From positions 36,007-100,006 of the forward strand of contig CAKOYB010000004.1 of assembly GCA_934130435.1 (NCBI GenBank): a stretch of 64,000 bases of DNA, in the 5' to 3' direction. A program made the position numbers and the translations under genes. Below are positions 52,466-60,631 of this stretch, one piece after another; the first letter of the stretch is position 1; each line of letters opens with the position of its first letter. The notes beneath the pieces were generated by a model. The model was not told where the DNA came from. It made no database searches and saw only the letters and a program-made list of their open reading frames with translations. Origin of the DNA: an uncultured Clostridia bacterium (GTDB lineage Bacteria; Bacillota; Clostridia; TANB77; CAG-508).

Positions 52466-52720
52466 ATGAATACAAAAATCAAGACACAAACTCGGCTCAC
52501 AAGTTTCAATCATGAGGAACTCAAGGATCTTCTCTCCAAAAACAGTCAGATAACGAACTCGACTCTGGAGGTTAAGGTCTGGGCTCCGTTGCCAGATAAA
52601 CCACATAAGTATGTTAACATCCTGAGTGGCAACTATGATGGTGGACTTCTTAACTACTTGTATGAGCATGCTGAGTATGTCACTTGCACAGGAAGCCAAC
52701 TTGATCTTTCTAAATTGTAA
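52466..52720 (+). CDS. 84-aa orphan protein of atypical base composition, unknown function
   Basis: Starts MNTKIKTQTRLTSFNHEELK; later segments EVKVWAPLPDKPHKYVN and LLNYLYEHAEYVTCTGSQLD. It has no membrane segment or known motif; it looks like a small soluble alpha/beta protein. Codons such as CTC, CGG, ATC and AAG are frequent, unlike the strongly AT-rich neighbours. AGGAGG is well placed before the ATG, and the gene has its own promoter and terminator. It lies back to back with the S10-operon promoter. The composition suggests recent transfer. Confidence 0.7.
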   Translation: MNTKIKTQTRLTSFNHEELKDLLSKNSQITNSTLEVKVWAPLPDKPHKYVNILSGNYDGGLLNYLYEHAEYVTCTGSQLDLSKL

Positions 52721-52744
52721 GATTTTGTGTTGCTTTCTCACTCG

Positions 52745-52772
52745 CACTGGCAGGTTTTATCTGTCAGTGTTT
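52745..52772 (+). terminator. Terminator of the 84-aa orphan gene
   Basis: Stem CACTGGCAG / CTGTCAGTG (one G-T pair), then TTTCCTTTT on the plus strand. Confidence 0.75.
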
Positions 52773-52816
52773 CCTTTTATAAAACTATAATTTTAATATT
52801 TATATTTTATTGCAAA

Positions 52817-52845
52817 AAAAGTACCTATTTTAAATAGGTACTTTT
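52817..52845. terminator. Terminator of spoVG (bidirectional)
   Basis: Stem AAAAGTACCTATTT / AAATAGGTACTTTT, followed by A/T runs, 14 nt after the spoVG stop on the minus strand. Confidence 0.85.
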
Positions 52846-52858
52846 ATATATACATTTA

Positions 52859-53131
52859 TTATTCTGCTGATTCTTCTGCTTCAGGAGCATCATAAGCTTC
52901 TAATACAGCTTTTTGAATCTTCTCCCTAGTTTCAGCATTAATTGGATGAGCTATATCTCTGAATTCTCCGTTTGGAGTTTTTCTGCTTGGCATAGCTATA
53001 AATAATCCATTTTGACTTTCGATAACTTTTATATCATGAACTGCGAATTCATTATCGAATGTTACAGAAGCAACAGCTTTCATTCTGTTTTCTGAATTTA
53101 CTTTTCTTAAACGTACATCTGTAATTTGCAT
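52859..53131 (-). CDS. spoVG: Septation/sporulation RNA- and DNA-binding regulator SpoVG
   Basis: 90 aa starting MQITDVRLRKVNSENRMKAVASVTFDNEFAVHDI. The signature GLFIAMPSRKTPNGEFRDIAHPI is perfect. The acidic C-terminal tail ends EAEESAE. The gene is monocistronic, preceded by a consensus sigma-H promoter and followed by a terminator, as in Bacillus subtilis. Confidence 0.97.
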   Translation of the reverse strand: MQITDVRLRKVNSENRMKAVASVTFDNEFAVHDIKVIESQNGLFIAMPSRKTPNGEFRDIAHPINAETREKIQKAVLEAYDAPEAEESAE

Positions 53132-53183
53132 TTTAGTGCACCGCCTTCCTGAGATTTTTAGTACTTGTTATGTACTATTTCTA

Positions 53184-53212
53184 TTATTCGCCAAAAAATG
53201 TGTTTTTCCTTC
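53184..53212 (-). promoter_or_regulatory. Sigma-H promoter of spoVG
   Basis: Minus strand GAAGGAAAA (53204-53212) fits the -35 consensus RNAGGAWWW; after an 11-nt spacer GGCGAATAA (53184-53192) fits the -10 consensus RNNGAATWW. spoVG is a classic sigma-H gene in Bacillus. Confidence 0.82.
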
Positions 53213-53293
53213 TTATTTTTTAGAAAAATATTTTTTTACTTTTTTATTATCTCAACATTTTTTATTTTTATACATAAAATAAATATAATTATA

Positions 53294-53322
53294 TTGAAAA
53301 ATCTTATTTTTGAGTATATAAT
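53294..53322 (+). promoter_or_regulatory. Sigma-A promoter of murC
   Basis: TTGAAA (53294-53299), 17-nt spacer, TATAAT (53317-53322), about 31 nt before the murC start. Confidence 0.8.
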
Positions 53323-53352
53323 TTAACTAATCTTAAAAAAGGAGAGAGTATA

Positions 53353-54729
53353 TTGGCAAATATTGATATATTAAAAAAGTATAGTCACATACATATGATT
53401 GGTATAGGCGGCGTTAGCATGAGCGGTATTGCTGAAATGTTAAAACATTGGGGATTTACTGTTACGGGTTCTGATGCTACATATTCTCCTATAATAAAGA
53501 AATTACAAAATAGCGGAATTTATGTTAAAATAGGAACAGATATTGAGAATCTTTCTAAGTCTGATGTTGTTGTATATTCAGCAGCTATAAAAAGTACTAA
53601 CCCAGAAATTATTCGTGCTAAACAATTAGGTATTCCATTAATTGAAAGAGCCGACTTTTTGGGTGAAATAACCCGATGCTTTGAAGATACAATTGCAATA
53701 TCCGGTACTCATGGCAAAACAACTACGACATCTATGATATCTTGTTGTTTTCTTGAAGCTAATACAGATCCTAACATTCAGGTTGGTGCAATATTAAAGC
53801 AAATAGATGGAAATTACAGAATTGGAAATAGTAACTACTTTATTCTAGAAGCTTGTGAATATGTTGAAAGCTTTTTAAAGTTTAGTCCTAAAGCAGAAGT
53901 AATATTAAACATTGATAACGACCATTTAGATTATTTTAAAACTTTTGACAATATAAAAAATGCTTTTGTAAAATATGTTAAACTTCTTCCAAAAGATGGC
54001 GTTCTTGTAATTAATGCAGATGATCAAAACTGCTTAGATTTGCGAAGCAACTGTAATGCGCATTGTATAACTTATGGAATTAATAATAAATACTCAAATT
54101 TTATTGCTAAAAATATTTCATTTAATAAAAATGGATTTCCAACTTTTGATGTTTATTATAACAATAATTTCTATGGTACGTTCAAACTTTCAGTTGCTGG
54201 TATGCATAATATTTCAAATGCATTAGCTTGTATTGCCTTGTGTGATTATTATAAAATACCAAAGATGAATATAAAAGAAGGATTATACAAATTTTCTGGT
54301 GCAAACAGAAGATTAGAATTTAAAGGAATGTTTAACAAAGCTTCTTTATATGATGATTATGCTCATCATCCAACAGAGATTTTAGCAACTGCAAACTCAA
54401 TAAAAAATAAGGAATATAATCAGTCTTGGGTAGTATTTCAGCCTCATACATATAGCAGAACAAAAAATTTATTAGATGATTTTGTTGCTGCTCTAAGAAA
54501 CTTTGATAATATTATAGTTACAGATATATATGCAGCAAGAGAAGATAATACTTATAATATAAGTTCTCAAGATCTAGTAGATAAAATTCAGGCTTCAGGC
54601 AAACAAGCATTGTTTATTTCAGATTTTAATAACATTGCAAACTACCTAAAAGCTCATGTTAATGAAAATGACATAGTAATTAGTTTAGGCGCTGGAACGA
54701 TAACAAATCTATCTAATTACTTATTGTAA
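53353..54729 (+). CDS. murC: UDP-N-acetylmuramate--L-alanine ligase
   Basis: 458 aa. It adds the first amino acid, L-Ala, to UDP-MurNAc. The N-terminal UDP-binding segment is HMIGIGGVSMSGIAEML; the ATP loop is GTHGKTTTTSM near residue 115; the later NIDNDHLDYF and DYAHHPTEI motifs are intact. It starts with TTG, preceded by GGAGAG; no ATG in frame would keep the conserved N-terminus. The gene is monocistronic, between a promoter and a terminator. Confidence 0.96.
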   Translation: MANIDILKKYSHIHMIGIGGVSMSGIAEMLKHWGFTVTGSDATYSPIIKKLQNSGIYVKIGTDIENLSKSDVVVYSAAIKSTNPEIIRAKQLGIPLIERADFLGEITRCFEDTIAISGTHGKTTTTSMISCCFLEANTDPNIQVGAILKQIDGNYRIGNSNYFILEACEYVESFLKFSPKAEVILNIDNDHLDYFKTFDNIKNAFVKYVKLLPKDGVLVINADDQNCLDLRSNCNAHCITYGINNKYSNFIAKNISFNKNGFPTFDVYYNNNFYGTFKLSVAGMHNISNALACIALCDYYKIPKMNIKEGLYKFSGANRRLEFKGMFNKASLYDDYAHHPTEILATANSIKNKEYNQSWVVFQPHTYSRTKNLLDDFVAALRNFDNIIVTDIYAAREDNTYNISSQDLVDKIQASGKQALFISDFNNIANYLKAHVNENDIVISLGAGTITNLSNYLL

Positions 54730-54754
54730 TAGTTTAAACTTGTTATATATATGT

Positions 54755-54787
54755 AAAAAATCCTGACAAAATTTATCAGGATTTTTT
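54755..54787. terminator. Bidirectional terminator between murC and the dlt-like cluster
   Basis: Stem AAAAAATCCTGA / TCAGGATTTTTT with a 9-nt loop, between two convergent units. Confidence 0.88.
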
Positions 54788-55828
54788 TTCATACTCATTA
54801 ATAAGTTCTTTTATGTTATTATGATATTTTTTAGATGACTCAAACCAACTCGAATAATTATCATCTTTCCTTCTATCTGGCAAATCGAATTTTTCTTTTA
54901 GGTATTTTCCCATGTATTCAGATACTTTTTTTGCTCCATAAATATTTAGATGATCCCCTCCATCTGGAGTATCTTTTGTCCAGTCAAATTCAATTTCATC
55001 TAATAAAAGATTAAAATCTATAAAAGTTAAGTCGTTTTCTTTTGCATATTCTGCTACTGCATTGCTTTTTGCTAAAGACCATGAATCTGCTGACGGTACT
55101 TCTACTAAAATTAATTCAATCTTTTTATTTTTACATATTTGAATTATATCATCAATGTACTTTTTAGTTTTCTGTGGAATTTCATATTTTTCGCCCTTGT
55201 TTTCCATATATGATTTTTCCCCATTATACGCTTTAATTTCTACAATAGTATCTTGTCCCTTGTTATCAAACACATTATATCCATATGCATACTTAAAATC
55301 ATCATTAGTTAAATTTGTTAGCCTTGAATGATATCTAAATATTGGAAATATATATGATAATTTGGTTGCAGCAGAATTTTTATATACTGGATCCATTATT
55401 GCTTTAATTTTATTATAATTTAGTTTCATATTGTCAAATGATTTCCTATAACATGACTCTGTGCTTTGATTTGTACTTTGGATTCCATCAATGTTAAATA
55501 CTATTATTTTGGGGTTTTGATATTTTAATGCATCATTTAAAACATATTTTCCTGTCCATGCTCTTTGTCCTGGTGAGGTGTATGAGTAACTAGCTATTCC
55601 GTAATTATCCCATAGTTCAATTGGAGCCATTCCTCTATACATGTCACTGTTTCCCATAAATAATACATCTAATGAATTTTTCTTTTCCGCATAGAAGCCT
55701 CTTACGATTTGAGTAATATAATTATCTTCTCCACTAATCCACTTTGGGACAAATATTGGTGATATAAGAAAAAGCAATAATATTACTATTAATATAAACA
55801 CAATTATTGAAATAATCTTTTTTTTCAT
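54776..55828 (-). CDS. DltD-like SGNH-fold membrane-anchored protein
   Basis: 350 aa starting MKKKIISIIVFILIVILLLF, an N-terminal membrane anchor (about 5-24); the rest is extracytoplasmic. The SGNH block I is VLFMGNSDMYRGM near residue 60; the catalytic DxxH block is GGDHLNIYGAKKVSEY near residue 305. DltD-like proteins act on the outer face with MBOAT acyltransferases. ATG 55828 is chosen after GGAGG; the ATG at 55840 is part of that site. Last gene of the dlt-like unit, 11 nt after the MBOAT gene. Confidence 0.82.
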   Translation of the reverse strand: MKKKIISIIVFILIVILLLFLISPIFVPKWISGEDNYITQIVRGFYAEKKNSLDVLFMGNSDMYRGMAPIELWDNYGIASYSYTSPGQRAWTGKYVLNDALKYQNPKIIVFNIDGIQSTNQSTESCYRKSFDNMKLNYNKIKAIMDPVYKNSAATKLSYIFPIFRYHSRLTNLTNDDFKYAYGYNVFDNKGQDTIVEIKAYNGEKSYMENKGEKYEIPQKTKKYIDDIIQICKNKKIELILVEVPSADSWSLAKSNAVAEYAKENDLTFIDFNLLLDEIEFDWTKDTPDGGDHLNIYGAKKVSEYMGKYLKEKFDLPDRRKDDNYSSWFESSKKYHNNIKELINEYEKKS

Positions 55829-55839
55829 CATTACCTCCA

Positions 55840-57399
55840 TTAAAACTGTCCATAAATAAAGCTTGAAGTATCATAGCCTTTTCCATATATGCCTAATATT
55901 ACTATACTAATAATTGCAAACAAATACACGGCATATCTTATTATAATATTTCTGCTTCTTAATTTTTCATATATATCTATACCCTTTTCTTTTAAAATTC
56001 CAATAAATATCAAAGATATTACATAAATAGTTAAAATAATAAAATCAAATTTTTCTAGTCCAAAATCTAATATTACTTTATTGCTTGATTTAAACATATT
56101 GGTAAAGTTCATAAAAAAGGTTCTTAATGAGTGTGATCTAAATAGCATCATTCCAATGATTACAAATAAACTTGTCCTTAATATTTCATATATTCTGTAA
56201 AAAATATTTTTCTCGTTTATCTTTAGATGTTTCCTCATATTGGAAAGTAACGGTGTCAACAATATTCCAATCATAATTAAAATATAATAATATATTCCAT
56301 ATGCTATATACTTCCAGCTAGCGCCATGCCAAATTCCATTATATAACCATACAAATAGTAACGGAAATGCAACTATTAAGAATTTGGCCATTCCTTTTGG
56401 AAAATGCTTTTTAAAAAATCCTCCTGCTTTCATATTTAGTTTACTTAATGAAATAGGATAGAATATATAATCCTTAATCCATGCGCCTAAAGTAATATGC
56501 CATCTTCTCCAAAACTCTTGTATGCTTCTTGAGAAAAATGGTCTTCTGAAATTTTCTGGTAAATCTATTCCAAACATTTTACCTGATCCAATAACAATAT
56601 CCATGCACCCTGAAAATTCTGCATAAATCTGAAGTGTATATAATACTGCTCCTGCAAACATTGTAAATCCACATATATTGTTTCCGAATACATTATTTAC
56701 ATATATTCCTGCTCTATCGGCAATAACTAGCTTTTTAAATATTCCCAAAATAATTAAAGATGCACCTTTTATTATGTTATCAATATTGAATTTATGTCCT
56801 GAATATAACTGCTCAGCTGTTTGTTCAAATTTTGATATTGGTCCTTCTATTATTTGTGGAAAAAAAGATAAAAACAGAGCTAATTTTCCTAAATTTTCTT
56901 CTGCCTTATATTTTCCTCTATAAACATCTGTAACATAGCTTATTGTCATAAGTGTATAATATGATATTCCTATTGGTAAAGCAAATTTTAAAACTTTAAT
57001 TTTGGGTAAACCAACTACATTTAATATATAGTTCAAATTTTTACAAGCAAATCCAGAATACTTAAATAACCCTAGAATTCCAAAATTTATTAGAATCATA
57101 AATAATATGATTTTTCTTTTATTACTTTTTGCCTTATTTTTTAGTTCCTTCTTTTTCTCTTTTTCTAGATTTAATCCTAAATATTTTTCTTTTATGTTTT
57201 CTCTATCAATTAGTAAACCTCCAGCATATACAGATAAAGTACTTAGGATTAAACATACTAATAGTTTGCCACTAGATAAATAATAAAAAATATAACTAGC
57301 AAATAATAACACTAACCATCTTTTCTTTTGTGGAATAATATAATATGCAATTACTGTAACTATTAAAAATAGTGCATATTTTATTGATATAAATGACAC
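55840..57399 (-). CDS. MBOAT-family membrane acyltransferase (DltB/AlgI-like)
   Basis: 519 aa, with about 11 hydrophobic segments. The MBOAT catalytic region is FWRRWHITLGAWIKDYIFYPIS near residue 290, with a second His in YNGIWHGASWKYIAYG near residue 345. The size and the opening FISIKYALFLIVTVIAYYIIP are closer to the AlgI branch than to the roughly 400-aa DltB. It is expected to move an acyl or aminoacyl group from the carrier protein across the membrane to a surface polymer. A long basic cytoplasmic loop occurs near residues 75-97. Confidence 0.85.
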   Translation of the reverse strand: MSFISIKYALFLIVTVIAYYIIPQKKRWLVLLFASYIFYYLSSGKLLVCLILSTLSVYAGGLLIDRENIKEKYLGLNLEKEKKKELKNKAKSNKRKIILFMILINFGILGLFKYSGFACKNLNYILNVVGLPKIKVLKFALPIGISYYTLMTISYVTDVYRGKYKAEENLGKLALFLSFFPQIIEGPISKFEQTAEQLYSGHKFNIDNIIKGASLIILGIFKKLVIADRAGIYVNNVFGNNICGFTMFAGAVLYTLQIYAEFSGCMDIVIGSGKMFGIDLPENFRRPFFSRSIQEFWRRWHITLGAWIKDYIFYPISLSKLNMKAGGFFKKHFPKGMAKFLIVAFPLLFVWLYNGIWHGASWKYIAYGIYYYILIMIGILLTPLLSNMRKHLKINEKNIFYRIYEILRTSLFVIIGMMLFRSHSLRTFFMNFTNMFKSSNKVILDFGLEKFDFIILTIYVISLIFIGILKEKGIDIYEKLRSRNIIIRYAVYLFAIISIVILGIYGKGYDTSSFIYGQF

Positions 57400-57431
57400 T
57401 TTTATTCCTCCATCTAGATCTTATTTTTTAT

Positions 57432-57659
57432 TTATTCGTTTTCTAATCTGGTTATAACAGAATATAATGCTTCTGCTGAATTGAAATTCTCAGGAATTAT
57501 TTCATTAACCGGAAAATCAATATCAAACGCATCATTAATTTGAGATACAATTGTAACAATATCAAAAGAATCAATTATTTCATCATCTATTAAACTTTTT
57601 TCATTTGAATAATCTATTCCTGGTTTAACACTTTCTAAAATTTTCAATAATTCTTCCAT
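57432..57659 (-). CDS. Acyl carrier protein, DltC-like
   Basis: 75 aa starting MEELLKILESVKPGIDYSNEKSLIDDEIIDSF. The phosphopantetheine serine lies in the DSF motif (DltC proteins have DSF, where fatty acid carriers usually have DSL). The protein is acidic and helical. ATG 57659 is preceded by GGAGG; the ATG at 57674 lies inside that site. It sits between the DltA-like ligase and the MBOAT gene, so it is the carrier for the group activated by the ligase. Confidence 0.85.
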   Translation of the reverse strand: MEELLKILESVKPGIDYSNEKSLIDDEIIDSFDIVTIVSQINDAFDIDFPVNEIIPENFNSAEALYSVITRLENE

Positions 57660-57674
57660 TTTTATTTCCTCCAT

Positions 57675-59198
57675 TTAATCATTATATTTTCCGTCAGCAT
57701 AGTCTGACATTAACTTTTTTCTATCTATTTTTCCATTCGAATTATATGGAACCCTGTTGATTTTTATGATTTCATTTGGCCACATATATTGTGGAACTTT
57801 CAATTTTATACCTTCAATAACTGTATTATTTTCAATATCGTTAGATTTATAAAACAATACAATTTTCGAATTTGTTTTGTCATAGATGCATACTCCTATT
57901 TCTAATCCATTAATAGCATTTGCTGCATTTTCTATTTCTCCTAATTCAATTCTATATCCCATATGCTTTATTTGAAAATCTTTTCTTGATACATATATAA
58001 GTTCTCCCAAACTATTTCTTTTAACCAAATCGCCTGTTCTATATATTACTTCCGGATATTCATTATTTAATGGATTTTGAATGAATACCTCAGAAGTCTT
58101 TTCTGGATTTTTATAATACCCCACACTTAAAAAACTTCCCCTGGCACATAATTCTCCTTCTTCTTCTCCTTGTGCAATTTCATTATTTGATTTTAGAATT
58201 ATTAAGTCACAATTATTACAATGTTTTCCTATTGGCAAATTTTCATCATCGCTAAACTCTCTGTCAATTATATAGTATGAACATATATCTGTTGTTTCTG
58301 TTGGTCCAAATAAATTTGCGAATCTTGCACTAGGTAATTTTCTTCTCCAAATGTTAAGTTGTTTCGTAGGCATAACTTCTCCAGCGAAAAAAATATTTTT
58401 TAGTGTTTTGGGAATTGTAAAATCCAGTGCCTTAAAGTTTGCAATTATACATAATGCTGATGGAACCCAATATATAGTATTTATTTCCTTTTCGTTTAAA
58501 AACTCTATTAATTTAACTGGAAAGGAAAATAACATTTTAGGTATTATGTGAAGTGTTGCTCCTGAAATCATGGTAGAAAAAACATCTGAAACTGACATAC
58601 TAAAGTAAAATGGTGTTTGACTTCCAAAAATCGTTTTTTCATTAATGTCAAACGTATTCTTATACCATGTTACATATGAAATAACAGCTTTGTGTGTTAA
58701 TACAGTTCCTTTTGGCATACCTGTTGAGCCAGATGTAAATAGAACATACATTGGATTTGTATCTATAATTTCTTCATGAACATTTTTCAATAATTCTATA
58801 TTAATACTTTTTTCTATGTTATCTATATTAATTATCGTAGCCTTCTCATTTATTTGATTTATTCTATTGTAATTTTTACTATCTGTTAAAAAGCATACTG
58901 GTTCTAATGTTTTAATAATATTTTTAATTCTATCTTCTGGCATTTTTGTATCAATTACCGTATAAAAATTTCCACTATAATTAGTTGCAATCATGCTTGT
59001 TAAACAATTAATATTTTTATCAATAAAAATTGCTATTGGCTTATTAAACCATCCATATTTTATAATTTCACTAGCAATTTCCTTACTCTCTTCTACAAAA
59101 CTTCTATAACAAATTTCTCTTTTACTATCAGAAAATGCTATTTTCTCTGGAAATTTATTTGATGTTATTTCTAGCAGTTCAAATATAGTTTTTTCCAT
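57675..59198 (-). CDS. DltA-like amino acid/acyl carrier ligase (ANL family)
   Basis: 507 aa. Adenylation enzyme that loads the carrier protein. The P-loop is FTSGSTGMPKG near residue 155; YRTGDLVKRNSLGELIYVSRKDFQIKHMGYRIELGEIE is the late core, with the GYRIELGEIE end typical of DltA and NRPS-type adenylation domains; the C-terminal lysine is in SNGKIDRKKL. ATG 59198 follows GAGGTGG; GTG 59207 lies within that site. D-alanine is the likely substrate if this is a dlt system, but the specificity pocket was not analysed. Confidence 0.85.
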   Translation of the reverse strand: MEKTIFELLEITSNKFPEKIAFSDSKREICYRSFVEESKEIASEIIKYGWFNKPIAIFIDKNINCLTSMIATNYSGNFYTVIDTKMPEDRIKNIIKTLEPVCFLTDSKNYNRINQINEKATIINIDNIEKSINIELLKNVHEEIIDTNPMYVLFTSGSTGMPKGTVLTHKAVISYVTWYKNTFDINEKTIFGSQTPFYFSMSVSDVFSTMISGATLHIIPKMLFSFPVKLIEFLNEKEINTIYWVPSALCIIANFKALDFTIPKTLKNIFFAGEVMPTKQLNIWRRKLPSARFANLFGPTETTDICSYYIIDREFSDDENLPIGKHCNNCDLIILKSNNEIAQGEEEGELCARGSFLSVGYYKNPEKTSEVFIQNPLNNEYPEVIYRTGDLVKRNSLGELIYVSRKDFQIKHMGYRIELGEIENAANAINGLEIGVCIYDKTNSKIVLFYKSNDIENNTVIEGIKLKVPQYMWPNEIIKINRVPYNSNGKIDRKKLMSDYADGKYND

Positions 59199-59287
59199 TC
59201 TTTCCACCTCAAAATTTAATGTTTTTAAATTATATCACTAATGCATCATAAATACAATATTTAGAATTGTAAATTTTAATTCAGCAA

Positions 59288-59845
59288 TTATTTCATTAAT
59301 TTTTTTAGTTCTTTCTTATATACCCTATTTATCATCCACTCTTCATTACTATATTTGTCTATTTCGTTGATATTAATCCATTTTACTCCTGTGTTTTCAT
59401 CTTCTTTAATTTTAAGTTCTTCACTTTCATTAACTTCTAGGAGATATGTTAGATTTAAATGTAAATGTGATGAAACATATCTTCCTCTTTTTATATGCCC
59501 ATCAACTGTAATAATTTCAAGTGAAAAAATATTATTATCTATAACGTTAACATTTTTCACTCCTGTTTCTTCTTTTAATTCTCTTATAGCTGTATAAAGT
59601 AAATTATTGTCTCCATCAGCATGTCCACCAGTCCATGCCCAAGAATTATATATCTTATGAAAGATCATAAGTACTTTAGTTCTATCTTTATTAACTGCCC
59701 ATGCTGATGCTGTAAAATGCGCAATCTCATTTTCTCTTGTTAAAAGGTTGTCATATTTATCCATTAATTTTAGAATTATTTCTTTATCATTTTTTTCTTG
59801 CTCATTAAATGGAATGAAACTTTCTATATCATTTTTTAGATTCAT
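59288..59845 (-). CDS. NUDIX hydrolase
   Basis: 185 aa. The Nudix box is present as GHADGDNNLLYTAIRELKEETGV (about residues 78-100); the first Glu of the canonical GX5EX7REUXEEXGU is Asn here, while RELKEE is intact. The segment WAVNKDRTKVLMIFHKIYNSWAWTGG precedes it. Some family members hydrolyse oxidised nucleotides or nucleoside diphosphate sugars; the substrate is not deducible. Monocistronic, downstream end of the ordinary chromosome before the accessory segment. Confidence 0.88.
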   Translation of the reverse strand: MNLKNDIESFIPFNEQEKNDKEIILKLMDKYDNLLTRENEIAHFTASAWAVNKDRTKVLMIFHKIYNSWAWTGGHADGDNNLLYTAIRELKEETGVKNVNVIDNNIFSLEIITVDGHIKRGRYVSSHLHLNLTYLLEVNESEELKIKEDENTGVKWININEIDKYSNEEWMINRVYKKELKKLMK

Positions 59846-60348
59846 AATTTCTCCTTTTATATTATTAAATTATATAAATATTATATTAGATTTATATATA
59901 TAATACAACACAATAGCAAAATGTTTTTTTAATAAGTTTAGTATTATTAAAAAATAGTATAATTACTCGAACCAGCGGCCATCCGATTTTTTCTGTTGGA
60001 CTCGCCAAGCCGCGTATTGTTAACCAACGACCATCCGATTTGAAACTAGTCATTTTAATCTTTGCTCCAAGCAAATCTTAAAATAACAGTTTCTGCATTT
60101 CCTTAAACTCGCTTTTTCTGCCTCTGGCAGCGCTCGTTTTCGTCACAGTTAATAGCCTGCGCTCTTCGCGTTCGTCTGTTAACCTCTCTTTTTTTCTCTC
60201 TTCAACTTTTACATAAAAAAAGAATGGATTTCTCCATTCTTTTTTGGCTCCCCTTGAGAGAAGTATTACAAACATAAGAAAAGACCAACAAACATTAAAT
60301 TCGCTGGTCAATATGGCTCCACAATTTAGACATGTTCTATCACAAGCT
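59846..60348. other. Rearranged tRNA-like debris and atypical-GC non-coding stretch
   Basis: About 500 nt without a convincing gene. Near 59965-60050, pieces resembling the T-arm and anticodon side of a minus-strand tRNA-Asn occur out of order: AACCAGCGGCCATCCGATTT and AACCAACGACCATCCGATTT, plus GTTGGACTCG. From 60080 to 60190 the composition is locally GC-rich. A terminator (60214-60245) and the string TTTTGGCTCCCCTTG follow, identical to the tRNA 3' end at 63937-63951. Two open frames here (59892-60074, 60078-60419) are not convincing. Confidence 0.55.
60214..60245 (-). terminator. Terminator downstream of the tRNA-like 3' fragment
   Basis: Stem AAAAAAGAATGGA / TCCATTCTTTTTT with a 5-nt loop. 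Its arrangement, tRNA acceptor string followed by a hairpin, mirrors the real tRNA at 63940. Confidence 0.75.
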
Positions 60349-60441
60349 CTAATACTCTTGTGACATCCCCCAACAATCACCAACAAAAGGATAAAATCTC
60401 CTTTCGTGCTCATGCACATAATCTTTTTTCTTAGATGACAT
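60349..60441 (-). pseudogene. Small zinc-ribbon protein gene, probably frameshifted
   Basis: 30 codons starting MSSKKKDYVHEHERRFYPFV with a good AGGAG site, stopping at DCWGMSQEY. If one G of the GGGGG run near 60367 is skipped, the reading continues DCWGCHKSIRACDRTCLNCGAILTSE, giving CWGC and CLNC pairs like a zinc ribbon, then a hydrophobic segment. That suggests a frameshifted gene. It shares its promoter and leader with the gene at 60632-60946. No family is recognised. Confidence 0.5.
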
Positions 60442-60448
60442 ACGTAAA

Positions 60449-60550
60449 TTCTCCTTTAAAATTTTTTATAATAACTGTCTAACCTACAGTTGCAAAAATA
60501 AGGAATTTTACACGTTTTGTATTAATATATTATTATATTTTTATGTTAAT
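60449..60550 (-). repeat. Duplicated promoter-leader module, copy A
   Basis: About 102 nt, roughly 85-90% identical by eye to 60955-61057, in the same orientation and both directly upstream of a small gene. Contains hairpins TGTAAAA / TTTTTGCA and AACTGT / ACAGTT, then AAAGGAG. Confidence 0.8.
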
Positions 60551-60591
60551 TGTAATATTCATTTATATTTTAAAAAATGGTGTATATAAAG

Positions 60592-60625
60592 AAATACGGT
60601 AAAGAAAAAACTCTACCGTTTAACA
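60592..60625 (-). terminator. Possible weak terminator after the 104-aa gene
   Basis: ACGGTA / TACCGT, a 6-bp stem with an AT-rich loop shortly after the stop codon of the minus-strand gene; no good T run. Confidence 0.3.
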
Positions 60626-60631
60626 CTTTTA

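Noticed and set aside
52427..52747. 106-codon frame opposite the 84-aa orphan gene
   Set aside because: No ribosome binding site, overlaps the terminator, and the plus-strand frame has a promoter, GGAGG and terminator.
59892..60074. 60-codon open frame on the minus strand
   Set aside because: It lies wholly within shuffled tRNA-like debris and has no ribosome binding site or protein-like composition.
60078..60419. 113-codon open frame on the minus strand in the accessory segment
   Set aside because: It reads through a tRNA-like 3' string and a strong terminator, and its start has no ribosome binding site. Only its first part, joined to the frame at 60441 by a one-base shift, looks like a gene.
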